Below are positions 7,276-15,389 of a DNA stretch of 28,665 nt, piece by piece. Position numbers and translations under genes: made by a program. Origin of the DNA: Bacteroidales bacterium (GTDB lineage: Bacteria > Bacteroidota > Bacteroidia > Bacteroidales > P3). The notes below the pieces were generated by a model. That model did not search any database. It saw nothing but the letters and a program-made list of their open reading frames with translations, and was not told where the DNA came from. Numbering within the stretch: position 1 is the stretch's first letter; every line of letters begins with the position of its first letter. The DNA lies in NCBI GenBank assembly GCA_017545365.1, contig JAFWOP010000104.1, positions 1 to 28,665 on the forward strand. Reading direction: 5' to 3'.

Positions 7276-8625
7276 ATGAAGAATAACAAATTGGTTTTCA
7301 AAAGGAAAATCTACGATGAGATGCTCCGTTGGAAGCGTGAGCGTAATGGGAAAACAGCCCTTCTTATCAAAGGAGCCCGTCGTGTAGGTAAATCCACCAT
7401 TGCCGAGGAGTTTGCCAAGAGGGAGTATGATAGTTACATCGCCATTGATTTTGCGGACGCAAAGGATGATATATGGGAAGCAGTGAAACACGTCTCTGAC
7501 AGAGATGACTTCTTCATGCGGCTACAATTCATTTATGGTGTGAAGTTGTATGAGAGGCGTTCCGTGATTATTTTTGACGAAATCCAAAAATGCCCTGAAG
7601 CCCGTCAGGCAATCAAGTATCTTGTGAAAGACGGACGGTATGACTTTATCGAAACAGGCTCCCTCCTCTCCATCAAAAAAAATGTTCAGAATATTGTAAT
7701 TCCAAGCGAAGAGACCCGTCTTACAATGTACCCGATGGACTACGAGGAATTCCGTTGGATTATGGGCGACACTGCCACCGTATCCCTTTTGAGTGAAAAT
7801 CTCAATAATCAGAGGCCTCTTGGTGATAATGTCACGCGGAAGCTCATGCGCGACCTACGCTTATACATGCTTATAGGAGGCATGCCACAGGCGGTAGAGA
7901 CCTTCCTAGAAACCAATAATCTTAGTGATGTCGATCAGACGAAGCGTGAGATACTTGAATTGTACAACGATGATTTTATGAAAGTTGACCCGTCTGGAAA
8001 AGTATCCAAATTGTTCAGTGCCATTCCTGCCCAACTTACCAAGAATGCCTCCCGGTATCAAGTGAACAATGTGTTGGAGAAGCGTGAAAGCAGAGACTTG
8101 ATGGCCAATATGCTCAGAGAACTGGAGGATAGCCAAACGGTCATCTTCGCACACCATGCCGATGATCCCAATGTGGGAATGCCCATGCATACAGACTATG
8201 ACCAATACAAGATGTACCTATGTGATACGGGCTTGTTTGTAACACTTGCTTTTTGGGACAAATCAGCCACCGAGAATATCATATATCAGAAACTCTTGTC
8301 CGACAAGCTCTCTGCCGACCTTGGGTATGTCTATGAAAACCTTGTGGCTCAGATGCTTGTTGCAGCTGGCAACAGGCTCTTCTATCATACCTGGCCAACA
8401 GAGAACGGAAAACACAACTATGAAATAGATTTTCTCCTGTCAAGGGGCAACAAGATTTGTCCCATTGAAGTAAAGTCGTCAGGGTACAAAACCCACGCAT
8501 CGCTTGACGCATTCCAGAAGAAGTTCTCTAGTCGTATCGGAAGCCGCTATTTGGTCTATCCAAAGGATTTGAGAAAAGAGCAGGATTTATTATACGTGCC
8601 TGTATTTATGACGATGCTCCTATAG
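7276..8625 (+). CDS. AAA+ ATPase with C-terminal DUF4143
   Basis: 449 residues from the ATG at 7276. An in-frame TTG six bases earlier is less likely. Walker A is GARRVGKST (residues 33-41). Walker B is SVIIFDEIQ (96-104; Asp101, Glu102). It is followed by FIETGSLLSI, typical of the archaeal-type AAA_14 ATPases. The C-terminal part is DUF4143, with a PD-(D/E)xK-like core: E383-x-D385, then E398-V-K400 in PIEVKSS. Hence the family is suspected of nucleic-acid cleavage or binding, though no activity is well established. Members are patchily distributed, often many copies per Bacteroidota genome. It stands alone between unrelated genes, preceded by an iterated operator-like array. Codon use is more A/T-rich than in the preceding tsaC-like gene, consistent with separate acquisition (inference). 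Confidence 0.88.
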   Translation: MKNNKLVFKRKIYDEMLRWKRERNGKTALLIKGARRVGKSTIAEEFAKREYDSYIAIDFADAKDDIWEAVKHVSDRDDFFMRLQFIYGVKLYERRSVIIFDEIQKCPEARQAIKYLVKDGRYDFIETGSLLSIKKNVQNIVIPSEETRLTMYPMDYEEFRWIMGDTATVSLLSENLNNQRPLGDNVTRKLMRDLRLYMLIGGMPQAVETFLETNNLSDVDQTKREILELYNDDFMKVDPSGKVSKLFSAIPAQLTKNASRYQVNNVLEKRESRDLMANMLRELEDSQTVIFAHHADDPNVGMPMHTDYDQYKMYLCDTGLFVTLAFWDKSATENIIYQKLLSDKLSADLGYVYENLVAQMLVAAGNRLFYHTWPTENGKHNYEIDFLLSRGNKICPIEVKSSGYKTHASLDAFQKKFSSRIGSRYLVYPKDLRKEQDLLYVPVFMTMLL

Positions 8626-8679
8626 GGCAAGAATGCATCAGGCAAGCCACTCAATCGCATATGTGTAAGCATTTGCAGT

Positions 8680-8829
8680 TTACCGCATGACGGCTACCTT
8701 CTGGGCAGGGTATCGTCCTACCTTGACAAGATAGATTCCTGCGGTGGGAACATCAAAGCGTAGCGGGAGAAGAGACGGCTCACCCCACCGTGATGACAGG
8801 GGGGAGGAAAAAGAAGTGTGCGCCGCCAG
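8680..8829 (-). pseudogene. Orphan C-terminal fragment of a T9SS sorting domain
   Basis: Reading the minus strand from about 8829 to the TAA at 8680-8682 gives an open stretch ending in LRFDVPTAGIYLVKVG followed by RYPAQKVAVMR and stop. This is the last two strands of a type A T9SS sorting domain, closely resembling the ends of the two complete sorting domains in this window (GVYMVTV..., GVYLVQVG...QRVVVG). The upstream part of such a domain (the GR(L/P) strand and PNP motif) is missing, and a TAG closes the frame at 8830-8832. It lies downstream of the BspA-like gene, in the same frame, beyond that gene's terminator. It is probably the remnant of an older or duplicated cargo gene. Confidence 0.65.
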
Positions 8830-8846
8830 CTATTGGCGACGCACAC
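8806..8846 (-). terminator. Intrinsic terminator of the BspA-like gene
   Basis: GTGTGCG.CGCCA (8816-8828) pairs with TGGCG.CGCACAC (8834-8846), twelve pairs with one mismatch and a 5-nt loop. On the minus strand the stem is followed by TTCTTTTTCC. It begins 32 bp after the stop codon at 8878. Confidence 0.85.
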
Positions 8847-8877
8847 GTAGAAGAGGATGGCAGCCAACGATGAGGCT

Positions 8878-11800
8878 TTACTCTGAGATGCCGACTACCA
8901 CACGTTGTGCCGTGCCATTGCCTACTTGTACCAGGTAGACTCCAGCCGCCATGATGCGGAAGTGCTGTATTTCAGCAACAGACTGTTCGGTGCTGAGCAG
9001 ACGGCCTACTGCGTCGAAGATACGCACACGCTGCCCTGCAGCACCCTGCACAGTGATAATATTGCCCTGCGCAGTGACGGAGACACCAGAAGATTCCACA
9101 TCAGTTATGCCCACTTCGTCGACGGCAAAGGAGGCAGTCAGGTTCATATCCTCCGTCACCATCATATGGCGCGGACTCTCAGTGATGCCGTCGCTCCACT
9201 GCACAAAGTGGTTTCCGCACACCGCAACGGCTGCAATCTCAACTACCGTGCTGTCGCTGTAGGTGCCCGAGCCCACGACAATGCCGAGGCTCGGCTGCTC
9301 CGAAACGAGCGACAGAGTGTAGTATTCAATGGGAATCGTCACTGTCACCGTGTCGTAAATATAGTTGTTGACATAGGTGGTGTCGTGGATGTAGTTGTTC
9401 ACAATGGTGGTGTCATGCACATACGTCGTGTCATGGATATAGTTGTTCACAATGGTGGTGTCGTGGATGTAGTTGTTCACTATGGTGGTGTCATGCACAT
9501 ACGTTGTGTCATGGATGTAGTTGTTCACTATAGTGGTATCATGGATGTAGTTGTTCACAATGGTGGTGTCGTGCACATACGCCGTGTCGTGGATGTAGTT
9601 GTTCACTATGACGGTGTCATGGACGATGGTCGTGTCGTGGACATATACGTCAATGTAAGAGGTGTCATGGACAATGGTCGTGTCATGGATATAATTGTTG
9701 ACAACGGTGGTGTCGTGAATCATCAATGTGTCATGTACAACAATGGTGTCGTGATTGGTTATAGTATCAGGCATCGGCACGAAAAGGGCAGTCAACGCTG
9801 TGTCCCTATCAATCATCAGTGTGCGTGGATTGAGTGTGTCACCATCGCTCCATAAGGCAAAGAGGTATCCGGCATTGGGGGTGGCCACGATGGTGGCGTA
9901 AGGAGTGTCGCACGTGGGCTGCACCGTCACCCGTGCTGTGCCCATCGCAGCGTCTGCCGACCTCACCCACACATGGGCATCCATCTCTTCCACAAAGTTT
10001 GTGAAATGAGGCCAAGCGGAGGCATACGAGGATGTGCTGCCGCAAGGAATATAGATGGGGATAGTGTCTGTCACCCCATTGAAGGCATTGACGCCCGTTG
10101 TAGGAGCCACGGCACGTTTAGAGGTGATGCTTGTCAGACCGCTACAATTGGCAAATGCACTGTCGCCAATAGTCGATACAGAGGTAGGGATGTTCACCGT
10201 ATGGATGCCGCTACAACCATAGAAAGCGTTGGAGGGGATGTATCTGACCGTGTTCCCGATACGCAGGGTGTTGAACTGAGCGTCGTTGTCAAACACTGGA
10301 GCCGCCGTGCTGCCCATATAGGTGCAGCTGTCGGCATTAAAAATCACCGTGGTTAGGCTGTCGCACCCTGCAAATGCCCAGTCGCCTATATAAGTCATCG
10401 AACGTGGGATGGTGATTGTGGTCAGACCGCTCCAGTCCGAAAAGGCGTAGCTGCCTATCGTTGTCACCGTGTTGGGGATGGTCAAAGATGTCACATTGCA
10501 GCCAGAGAAGGCATGGCTGCCTATGGTGATGAGCGAGTCGGGTATCACCAGACTGTTGAGGTTCGTGCAACCATAGAAAGCGCCATAGCCTATGGTGGTG
10601 ACGGCACTGCCCATCGACACCGTCGTCAGGCTGGTGTTGTAGGCAAAGGCCCATTCGCCGATGGAGTCCACCGTACTGGGGATGGTGACAGAGGTGAGGG
10701 TGCTACAGTTATAGAAGGCATGTTCGCTGATGCGCACCACGTTGTAGGTGGTGTCGTTGTAGGTAACATTGGCAGGGATTGTCAGCGTGCCTGTTGGCTG
10801 CACCGCACCGTCCCACCAAGCCTGTTCTGTGGTGTCGGAATAGAAGGGGTGCACAACCGTCACACGGTTAGAGTCAAGAATGATATAATAGAGCGTATCG
10901 CCCGACGGAGCGACAGACCAGAAGTCGTAGTAGGTGCTACTCGGCTCGGAACAGTCCTCAACAATGTTGGAGAACCAGTTTCCCCACACACTGGCACGAT
11001 ACAGAGAATCCGTATAGCATGGAACTCTAACTATACAATTGGAGGGAACTCCATAAAATAGAGTATTTGAATAATTGCCATAAGGATCATTAAATAATGG
11101 CGGATTAACTTTCCACAATTCTATGTTCTGTAAGTTAGTATCATTATAAAAAACAGCTGGTTTCAACGTACATACTGTGCTATCAATTGTTTGAGGAGTG
11201 CCGATTATTACAGATCTAAGGCGTGTACAAACTTGGAATGCGCCCCATTCTATCGTGGTAACGGTGTTTGGAATGTTAACCGTAAGAAGTCTCTCACAGA
11301 AAATGAATGCATCTTCACCTATCTTAGTGACTGTGTTAGGGATGTTTGGGACAACAATGTCCACGTGAGCTCCGCACAAGGTAATCTTAGAGCTGCTAGT
11401 GTAATACAAACTATCCTCAAGATACCCATTCCTACACAAAGCGCCCCATGTATCATTTGCTGATCCGTAACTGCCATAGTAGTATATCATTCTTACATAA
11501 TCGAAGGAATTAAATACCATTGATGTTACAGAATTAGGAATCGTCACTGGAGAGAGTCTATAACAACCGGAAAATGCACCAAATCCTATTGTGGTGAGGG
11601 AACTCGGAAGGGACACTGAAATCAAGCCAGTGCATCCGGAGAACGTGTTCATACTTATTGTAGTAACAGAGTTGGGGATAGTCACCGAGCTAAGGCTTGT
11701 ACAGTCACTGAATGCAGCATTACCTATCGAAGTAACAGAGTTGGGGATAGTCACCGAGTCAAGGCTTGTACAGCCACTGAATGCATAATAACCTATCGAA

Positions 11801-13275
11801 GTAACAGAGGTGGGGATGGTGACGGAGGTGAGGTTAGTGCAGTTACAGAAGGTATAACCATCTATAGTAGTAATATGGTTGGGTATAGTCACTGTGCCAA
11901 GGCTTGTACAGCCATAGAATGCAGTAGAGCCTATCGAAGTAACAGAGCTGGGTATAGTCACCGCGCTAAGGCTTATACAGTTACTGAATGCACTAGATCC
12001 TATCGATGTAACAGAGCTGGGTATAGTCACTGAGCTAAGGCTTGTACAGCCACCGAATGCACCAAAGCCTATCGAAGTAACAGAGCTAGGTATAGTCACA
12101 GAATTGAGGCTTGTACAGCCGAAGAATACATTATTTCCTATCGAAGTAACAGAATTGGGAATAGTCACCGAGCCAAGGCTTGTACAGCCATAGAATACAG
12201 AATTCCCCATCGAAGTGACAGAGTTAGGAATAGTCATCGAGCCAAGGCTTGTACAGCCATAGAATACAGAATTCCCCATCGAAGTGACAGAATTAGGAAT
12301 AGTCACCGAGCCAAGGCTTGTACATCCCTCGAACACGCCATCTACTATGGTGGTGACCATATTGGGAATGTTGGCAATAACAATCGCTGGATTTGCACCG
12401 ATTAATGTGTCTTTGGAATTACTGGTGTAAATTAAGCTGTCCTCAATATACCTATTCATAAACAATGCTCCCCATGGCGCTCCTGTGGCATTGCCATAAT
12501 AAACAATTAACAGTATATTGAGAAAAGCATTTGTACCTATCGTGGTGACTGAGTTGGGGATGGTGACGGATGATAGGCCGGTGCAGCCAGAGAAGGCAGA
12601 GTTACCGATAGAGGTGACGCTGTTGGGGATGGTGACAGAGGTTAGGCCTGAACAGTTTCCGAATGCCCCGTTACCGATGGAGGTGACGCTGTTGGGGATG
12701 GTGACAGATGTTAGGCCGGTGCAGCCAGAGAAGACATAGTTACCGATGGAGGTGACGCTGTTGGGGATGGTGACAGAGGTCAGGCCAGTACAGTATCGGA
12801 AGACATAGTTACCGATGGAGGTGACGCTGTTGGGGATTGTGACGGAGGTCAGGCCGTAGCAGCTTTCAAAGGCATAGTCGCCGATGGAGGTGACGCTGTT
12901 GGGAATTGTGACGGAGGTCAGACCAGAACAGTGAGAAAAAGCAAGGGTACCGATGGAAGTGACGCTGCTGGGAATGGAAACAGAAGTCACATCATAACAA
13001 AAATAAAAGGCACGGCTACCGATTGAGGTCACGTTGTAGGTGTTTCCGCCATAGGTGACTGTGGACGGGATGGTCAAAGCACCCGTAGGTCTGGTGAATC
13101 CACTCCAACTGGAAGATCCCGGAGAGGTTACTTGCACACCACCACTGCTAATGAAGTTGTAGTACAGAGTATCTCCAGAAGGTAAGACAGCGGAGAAATC
13201 ATAGGCAAAGACGCTTTGCGGCAGTGCCATTGCCATCAGGAGGATGGCGGAAAAGAGTAATTTTTGTTTCTTCAT
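8878..13275 (-). CDS. BspA-like leucine-rich repeat surface protein with T9SS sorting domain
   Basis: 1465 residues. Signal peptide 1-24 (cleavage after SVFA). Module 1 has a cap ([17 protein letters not shown]...), then many 23-residue BspA/LRR_5 repeats of the type [18 protein letters not shown] to about residue 720, interrupted twice (about 250-305 and 590-650) by a YYG...WGAL...Y.EDSLIYTS insert. Module 2 starts at residue 783 with the same cap ([15 protein letters not shown]) and a second repeat set to about 1095. Then come a WSDG-type InlB B-repeat-like domain, an [14 protein letters not shown] linker (about 1175-1308), a second WSDG domain, and the T9SS sorting domain (about 1390-1465: [21 protein letters not shown]). 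BspA-like proteins are surface adhesins that bind host matrix or other bacteria. Binding partners here are unknown. A terminator follows, and a structured leader or RNA lies upstream. Confidence 0.9.
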   Translation of the reverse strand: MKKQKLLFSAILLMAMALPQSVFAYDFSAVLPSGDTLYYNFISSGGVQVTSPGSSSWSGFTRPTGALTIPSTVTYGGNTYNVTSIGSRAFYFCYDVTSVSIPSSVTSIGTLAFSHCSGLTSVTIPNSVTSIGDYAFESCYGLTSVTIPNSVTSIGNYVFRYCTGLTSVTIPNSVTSIGNYVFSGCTGLTSVTIPNSVTSIGNGAFGNCSGLTSVTIPNSVTSIGNSAFSGCTGLSSVTIPNSVTTIGTNAFLNILLIVYYGNATGAPWGALFMNRYIEDSLIYTSNSKDTLIGANPAIVIANIPNMVTTIVDGVFEGCTSLGSVTIPNSVTSMGNSVFYGCTSLGSMTIPNSVTSMGNSVFYGCTSLGSVTIPNSVTSIGNNVFFGCTSLNSVTIPSSVTSIGFGAFGGCTSLSSVTIPSSVTSIGSSAFSNCISLSAVTIPSSVTSIGSTAFYGCTSLGTVTIPNHITTIDGYTFCNCTNLTSVTIPTSVTSIGYYAFSGCTSLDSVTIPNSVTSIGNAAFSDCTSLSSVTIPNSVTTISMNTFSGCTGLISVSLPSSLTTIGFGAFSGCYRLSPVTIPNSVTSMVFNSFDYVRMIYYYGSYGSANDTWGALCRNGYLEDSLYYTSSSKITLCGAHVDIVVPNIPNTVTKIGEDAFIFCERLLTVNIPNTVTTIEWGAFQVCTRLRSVIIGTPQTIDSTVCTLKPAVFYNDTNLQNIELWKVNPPLFNDPYGNYSNTLFYGVPSNCIVRVPCYTDSLYRASVWGNWFSNIVEDCSEPSSTYYDFWSVAPSGDTLYYIILDSNRVTVVHPFYSDTTEQAWWDGAVQPTGTLTIPANVTYNDTTYNVVRISEHAFYNCSTLTSVTIPSTVDSIGEWAFAYNTSLTTVSMGSAVTTIGYGAFYGCTNLNSLVIPDSLITIGSHAFSGCNVTSLTIPNTVTTIGSYAFSDWSGLTTITIPRSMTYIGDWAFAGCDSLTTVIFNADSCTYMGSTAAPVFDNDAQFNTLRIGNTVRYIPSNAFYGCSGIHTVNIPTSVSTIGDSAFANCSGLTSITSKRAVAPTTGVNAFNGVTDTIPIYIPCGSTSSYASAWPHFTNFVEEMDAHVWVRSADAAMGTARVTVQPTCDTPYATIVATPNAGYLFALWSDGDTLNPRTLMIDRDTALTALFVPMPDTITNHDTIVVHDTLMIHDTTVVNNYIHDTTIVHDTSYIDVYVHDTTIVHDTVIVNNYIHDTAYVHDTTIVNNYIHDTTIVNNYIHDTTYVHDTTIVNNYIHDTTIVNNYIHDTTYVHDTTIVNNYIHDTTYVNNYIYDTVTVTIPIEYYTLSLVSEQPSLGIVVGSGTYSDSTVVEIAAVAVCGNHFVQWSDGITESPRHMMVTEDMNLTASFAVDEVGITDVESSGVSVTAQGNIITVQGAAGQRVRIFDAVGRLLSTEQSVAEIQHFRIMAAGVYLVQVGNGTAQRVVVGISE
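9350..9756 (-). repeat. Coding tandem repeats of the HDT linker
   Basis: On the minus strand this DNA encodes repeated [10 protein letters not shown] and HDTTYV units. In the middle the repeat has a higher-order 26-residue period (HDTTYV plus two [10 protein letters not shown]). The matching DNA stretch at 9410 recurs at 9488, an exact 78-bp spacing. The repeats lie between two WSDG domains and probably form a stiff or extended spacer. High DNA identity makes copy-number change by slippage likely. Confidence 0.85.
11640..12345 (-). repeat. 69-bp tandem DNA repeats in the LRR region (family B)
   Basis: Units of 69 bp (23 codons) carry the plus-strand signature AAGGCTTGTACAGCC followed by CCTATCGAAGTAACAGA. 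Copies starting at 12172 and 12241 differ at only two of 69 bases, and the next begins at 12310. These units differ in wording from those at 12540-13010, so the two blocks appear to have been amplified separately. Confidence 0.85.
12540..13010 (-). repeat. 69-bp tandem DNA repeats in the LRR region (family A)
   Basis: Units share the plus-strand wording CCGATGGAGGTGACGCTGTT then GGGGATGGTGACAGAGGT and a GGCC(G/A)GTGCAGCC-like segment. They encode [14 protein letters not shown] repeats nearest the N-terminus. They are more G/C-rich than family B although the encoded protein repeat is almost the same. Confidence 0.8.
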
Positions 13276-13310
13276 GTTGTTTATGTTTTGGATAATAATT
13301 TATTTCCTTG

Positions 13311-13318
13311 CAAAACAA
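13311..13318 (-). promoter_or_regulatory. Weak proximal -7-like box for the BspA-like gene
   Basis: On the minus strand the sequence reads TTGTTTTG, one base off TAnnTTTG, 36 bp before the ATG at 13275. If used, it would start transcription just after the terminator at 13324-13362 and give the gene a short leader independent of the upstream RNA. The match is weak. Confidence 0.3.
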
Positions 13319-13323
13319 CATAT

Positions 13324-13362
13324 AAAAAAGCGCGGGAACAACTTTCTTGCTTATCCCGTCGC
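13324..13362 (-). terminator. Intrinsic terminator between the structured RNA and the BspA-like gene
   Basis: GCGCGGGA (13330-13337) pairs with TCCCG.CGC (13354-13362), eight pairs with one bulged base around a 16-nt loop. On the minus strand it is followed by TTTTTT (13324-13329). It lies 48 bp before the BspA-like start codon, so it either ends a separate small RNA or acts as an attenuator. Confidence 0.65.
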
Positions 13363-13634
13363 TGAGGCTCTCGCATTGCCCTTATCACAGAATAAGCAAT
13401 GCCGAAGCCCACGCATTATGGATATAGTGGTATCACTATACGCCAACCATGGACGCGGAACATTGCGTTATTGCGGTGATAATTTTGAATTTGCGAGATT
13501 CAGCGACCGCAGATAAAACGCCGTTACAACGTCTTTTTTAATATGTCTGCCGTCTACCTAGGATTTGCGGAATTGGCGGCAGGACAATGAGTTGCCCCCG
13601 CCCATTCCCGTCGTGACCTCGGCAGAACGACGTT
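13324..13634 (-). ncRNA. Candidate structured RNA or attenuated leader upstream of the BspA-like gene
   Basis: No credible frame, but strong nested pairing on the transcribed minus strand (plus-strand coordinates given). Domain 1: GACGTT/AACGTC (13629-13634 with 13528-13533) encloses TCTGCCG/CGGCAGA (13546-13552 with 13620-13626), which encloses a hairpin at 13569-13608 (GGAAT.GGCGG with CCGCC.ATTCC). Domain 2: GCGTTAT.TGCGGT-type stem, 13465-13477 with 13506-13521, containing TGAAT/ATTCA (13486-13490 with 13498-13502). Domain 3: TATAGTGgtatCACTATA (13423-13440). Domain 4: 13366-13409, with GCATTGC/GCAATGC and TTAT/ATAA plus outer GGCT/AGCC. It ends in an intrinsic terminator, with a promoter box directly in front. 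I cannot match it to a named RNA family; it shows none of the conserved motifs of RNase P, tmRNA, SRP or tRNA that I know. Confidence 0.5.
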
Positions 13635-13635
13635 A

Positions 13636-13643
13636 CAAAGATA
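13636..13643 (-). promoter_or_regulatory. -7 box for the structured RNA/leader
   Basis: CAAAGATA on the plus strand, i.e. TATCTTTG on the minus strand, is an exact TAnnTTTG match. Transcription would begin near 13632, at the edge of the first paired element of the RNA. The sequence upstream (13644-13680) is strongly A/T-rich. Confidence 0.6.
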
Positions 13644-13987
13644 CACAAAAATAATTGATTTATACACAAACATATTAAAAATATTATAGAACACGATTCG
13701 ATAAAAGAATGTGTGAGTCTTTGAATGTTTATATAGAGGGGTTCTATTAATTTGTTTTTGAGAGTGCATGTCATCGGCACGTTGATATATAGTCACGTGA
13801 TATGCCTCACACTGCAAGTGCGAGTATATAGAGAGTCTGCCTTCCAGAGGCGATTTGTACTTATCCCCTATATCAAGTTCCAGTCATATTCTTTGAATAA
13901 TTGAGTTTACAGTTCTTCTAGCGATAGTGTACAGTAGTCTATCTGCCAGCGGCGGTGCTTGGCGACGATGGCTTAGTCTTTTTCGCT
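13644..13987. other. Intergenic stretch with no recognised feature
   Basis: About 340 bp between the minus-strand promoter at 13636 and the Fic operator. It is A/T-rich on the left and mixed on the right. Short open frames on both strands (for example an 80-codon one at 13538-13780 on the minus strand) have no recognisable motif and overlap each other. I see no repeat, hairpin with T-run, or remnant domain that I can name. Confidence 0.5.
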
Positions 13988-14044
13988 TGCGGAGATTATT
14001 TTCGTTATTCTCCGCAAATATGCGGAGAATAATTCGTATATTTG
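13988..14044 (+). promoter_or_regulatory. Palindromic operator and -7 box of the fic gene
   Basis: TTATTCTCCGCA (14005-14016) and TGCGGAGAATAA (14021-14032) are perfect 12-bp inverted arms around AATA. A third half-site, TGCGGAGATTA, starts at 13988, exactly 33 bp before the right arm. The -7 box TATATTTG (14037-14044) follows within 5 bp, so a protein bound to the palindrome would cover the -33 region. The box ends 4 bp before the ATG at 14049, which implies a leaderless or nearly leaderless mRNA. Confidence 0.7.
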
Positions 14045-14048
14045 CCGC

Positions 14049-15206
14049 ATGAAACAGAATGAAAAAAGAGCCATTTATATTTGGCAACACACTGATTGGC
14101 CTAATTTTAGATGGGATAGTGCGATAGTTAGTGAAGAGCTTAATTCTTTACAAACCCGACAGGCAAGGCTGCTCGGGATGTTGTCGGCACTGGGTTTTGA
14201 CTTGCAAAAACAGACAGCATTGGAGTCTATGACAGAGGATGTGCTGCGTTCGTCGGAGATTGAGGGTGAACTGCTCAATCGCGACTCTGTGAGGTCGTCT
14301 ATCGCCCGACATTTAGGCATCAGTCTACCATCAACAGGAGGAAGCGACCACTATACAGAGGGTGTGGTACAGGTGGCTATTGATGCTGTGAAGAATTGTC
14401 AAGAGATTTTGGGCAAGGAACGCTTGTTCAATTGGCACGCGGCACTGTTCCCAACAGGGCGCAGCGGCATGTATCGCATCACTGTGGCAGACTGGCGGCA
14501 GGGCGATGAACCCATGCTGGATGTTTCTGGAGCTTTAGGGAAGGAGCGTGTGCATTATGAAGCTCTACCTTCATCAGCAATTCCACTAGAAATGGATAAA
14601 TTTTTACAATGGTTTAATGGGAATAAGCAGTCTAACCAATTATTAAAAGCAGCAGTAGCGCACCTCTGGTTTGTGGCTGTACATCCGTTTGATGACGGCA
14701 ACGGTCGCCTGACACGTACTCTGACCGATATGCTGATTGCTCGCGATACTGGTATGCAGTGCTACAGCGTATCAGCTGAGATACTAAAAAATCGAAAACA
14801 ATATTATACCATATTGGAGAAAACAACTTGTGGCGACATGGAGATTACGGATTGGGTGATGTGGTTTCTGCAACAAATCAAGGCCGCAATTATAACCTCT
14901 GAGCAAAGATTGCAAGGTACACTGAAAAAGACTGAGTTTTGGAGCCAACATGTTGATAATGACTTCAACGAACGTCAGCGCAAGGTGATTAACCGTCTGT
15001 TCGATGGCTTTGAAGGCCCACTCACTAGTAGTAAGTGGGCAAAGATATGCCACTGTTCGTCCGACACGGCTTTGCGTGACATCACTGCATTGATTGAGAT
15101 GGGAGTTCTAATCAAAGCCCCCTCAGGCGGGCGTAGCACACACTACTCATTGGCACCGATTATTGAAAAAGGGCATCAGTATCATGCTTTAGAACAAATC
15201 TGGTAA
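14049..15206 (+). CDS. Fic family protein, class II, with DUF4172-type N-terminus and C-terminal winged helix
   Basis: 385 residues. N-terminal DUF4172-like part (IYIWQHTDWPNFRWD). The inhibitory helix motif [S/T]xxxE[G/N] is SSEIEG with Ser68, Glu72, Gly73, which places the autoinhibitory helix before the Fic core (class II). The Fic core motif is HPFDDGNGR starting at His212, a complete HPFx(D/E)GN(G/K)R, so the protein should be catalytically competent. Fic enzymes usually transfer AMP from ATP to Ser, Thr or Tyr of a target protein, and Glu72 would block ATP gamma-phosphate placement. The C-terminal region (about 300-375: RQRKVINRLF, SDTALRDITALIEMGVLIKA) looks like a winged helix-turn-helix, so it could bind its own operator directly upstream. 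There is no partner antitoxin gene beside it. The ATG fits the promoter position. It is alone on its transcript, with a bidirectional terminator 134 bp behind. Confidence 0.92.
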   Translation: MKQNEKRAIYIWQHTDWPNFRWDSAIVSEELNSLQTRQARLLGMLSALGFDLQKQTALESMTEDVLRSSEIEGELLNRDSVRSSIARHLGISLPSTGGSDHYTEGVVQVAIDAVKNCQEILGKERLFNWHAALFPTGRSGMYRITVADWRQGDEPMLDVSGALGKERVHYEALPSSAIPLEMDKFLQWFNGNKQSNQLLKAAVAHLWFVAVHPFDDGNGRLTRTLTDMLIARDTGMQCYSVSAEILKNRKQYYTILEKTTCGDMEITDWVMWFLQQIKAAIITSEQRLQGTLKKTEFWSQHVDNDFNERQRKVINRLFDGFEGPLTSSKWAKICHCSSDTALRDITALIEMGVLIKAPSGGRSTHYSLAPIIEKGHQYHALEQIW

Positions 15207-15339
15207 GTTGGGAAACGGGAGTTTTCTAATCGGCTTTCATCTCATGTTGAGGTAAAAGCATACATACTCAGATGGATTGTTTTTGTGCACGTAAACTACT
15301 CCATTAGGGTAACTCTTCTAGGGTTAAGACAGATAAAAT

Positions 15340-15367
15340 AGCCGTGGCAACGATGGTTACCACGGCT
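15340..15367. terminator. Bidirectional terminator between fic and the rpo operon
   Basis: AGCCGTGG (15340-15347) pairs with CCACGGCT (15360-15367), and the inner AAC/GTT pairs across one mismatch with a GATG loop. The plus strand continues TTTATTT and the minus strand ATTTTATCT, so it can end both the fic transcript and the long operon arriving from the right. The rest of the 183-bp gap (15207-15389) shows nothing else. Confidence 0.85.
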
Positions 15368-15389
15368 TTTATTTGGAGTTGGGGCCTGC

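Noticed and set aside
7141..7491. 116-codon minus-strand frame ending in repeated ILQILT segments
   Set aside because: The repeated peptide is the reverse translation of the 33-bp operator repeats, and the rest is antisense to the ATPase gene.
9350..9756. CRISPR-like regular repeats
   Set aside because: Units are contiguous in-frame coding repeats without unique spacers of constant length, and there are no cas genes nearby.
8905..9855. Open frame of 316 codons on the plus strand with [11 protein letters not shown] repeats
   Set aside because: It is the reverse reading of the HDT linker and neighbouring domains of the BspA-like gene. The repeats come from the coding repeats on the other strand.
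13480..13487. Plus-strand TAATTTTG, a match to the -7 consensus, inside the structured RNA region
   Set aside because: It lies in the loop of a hairpin, and no hairpin with a T-run or gene follows properly on the plus strand. The minus-strand promoter and terminator explain the region better.
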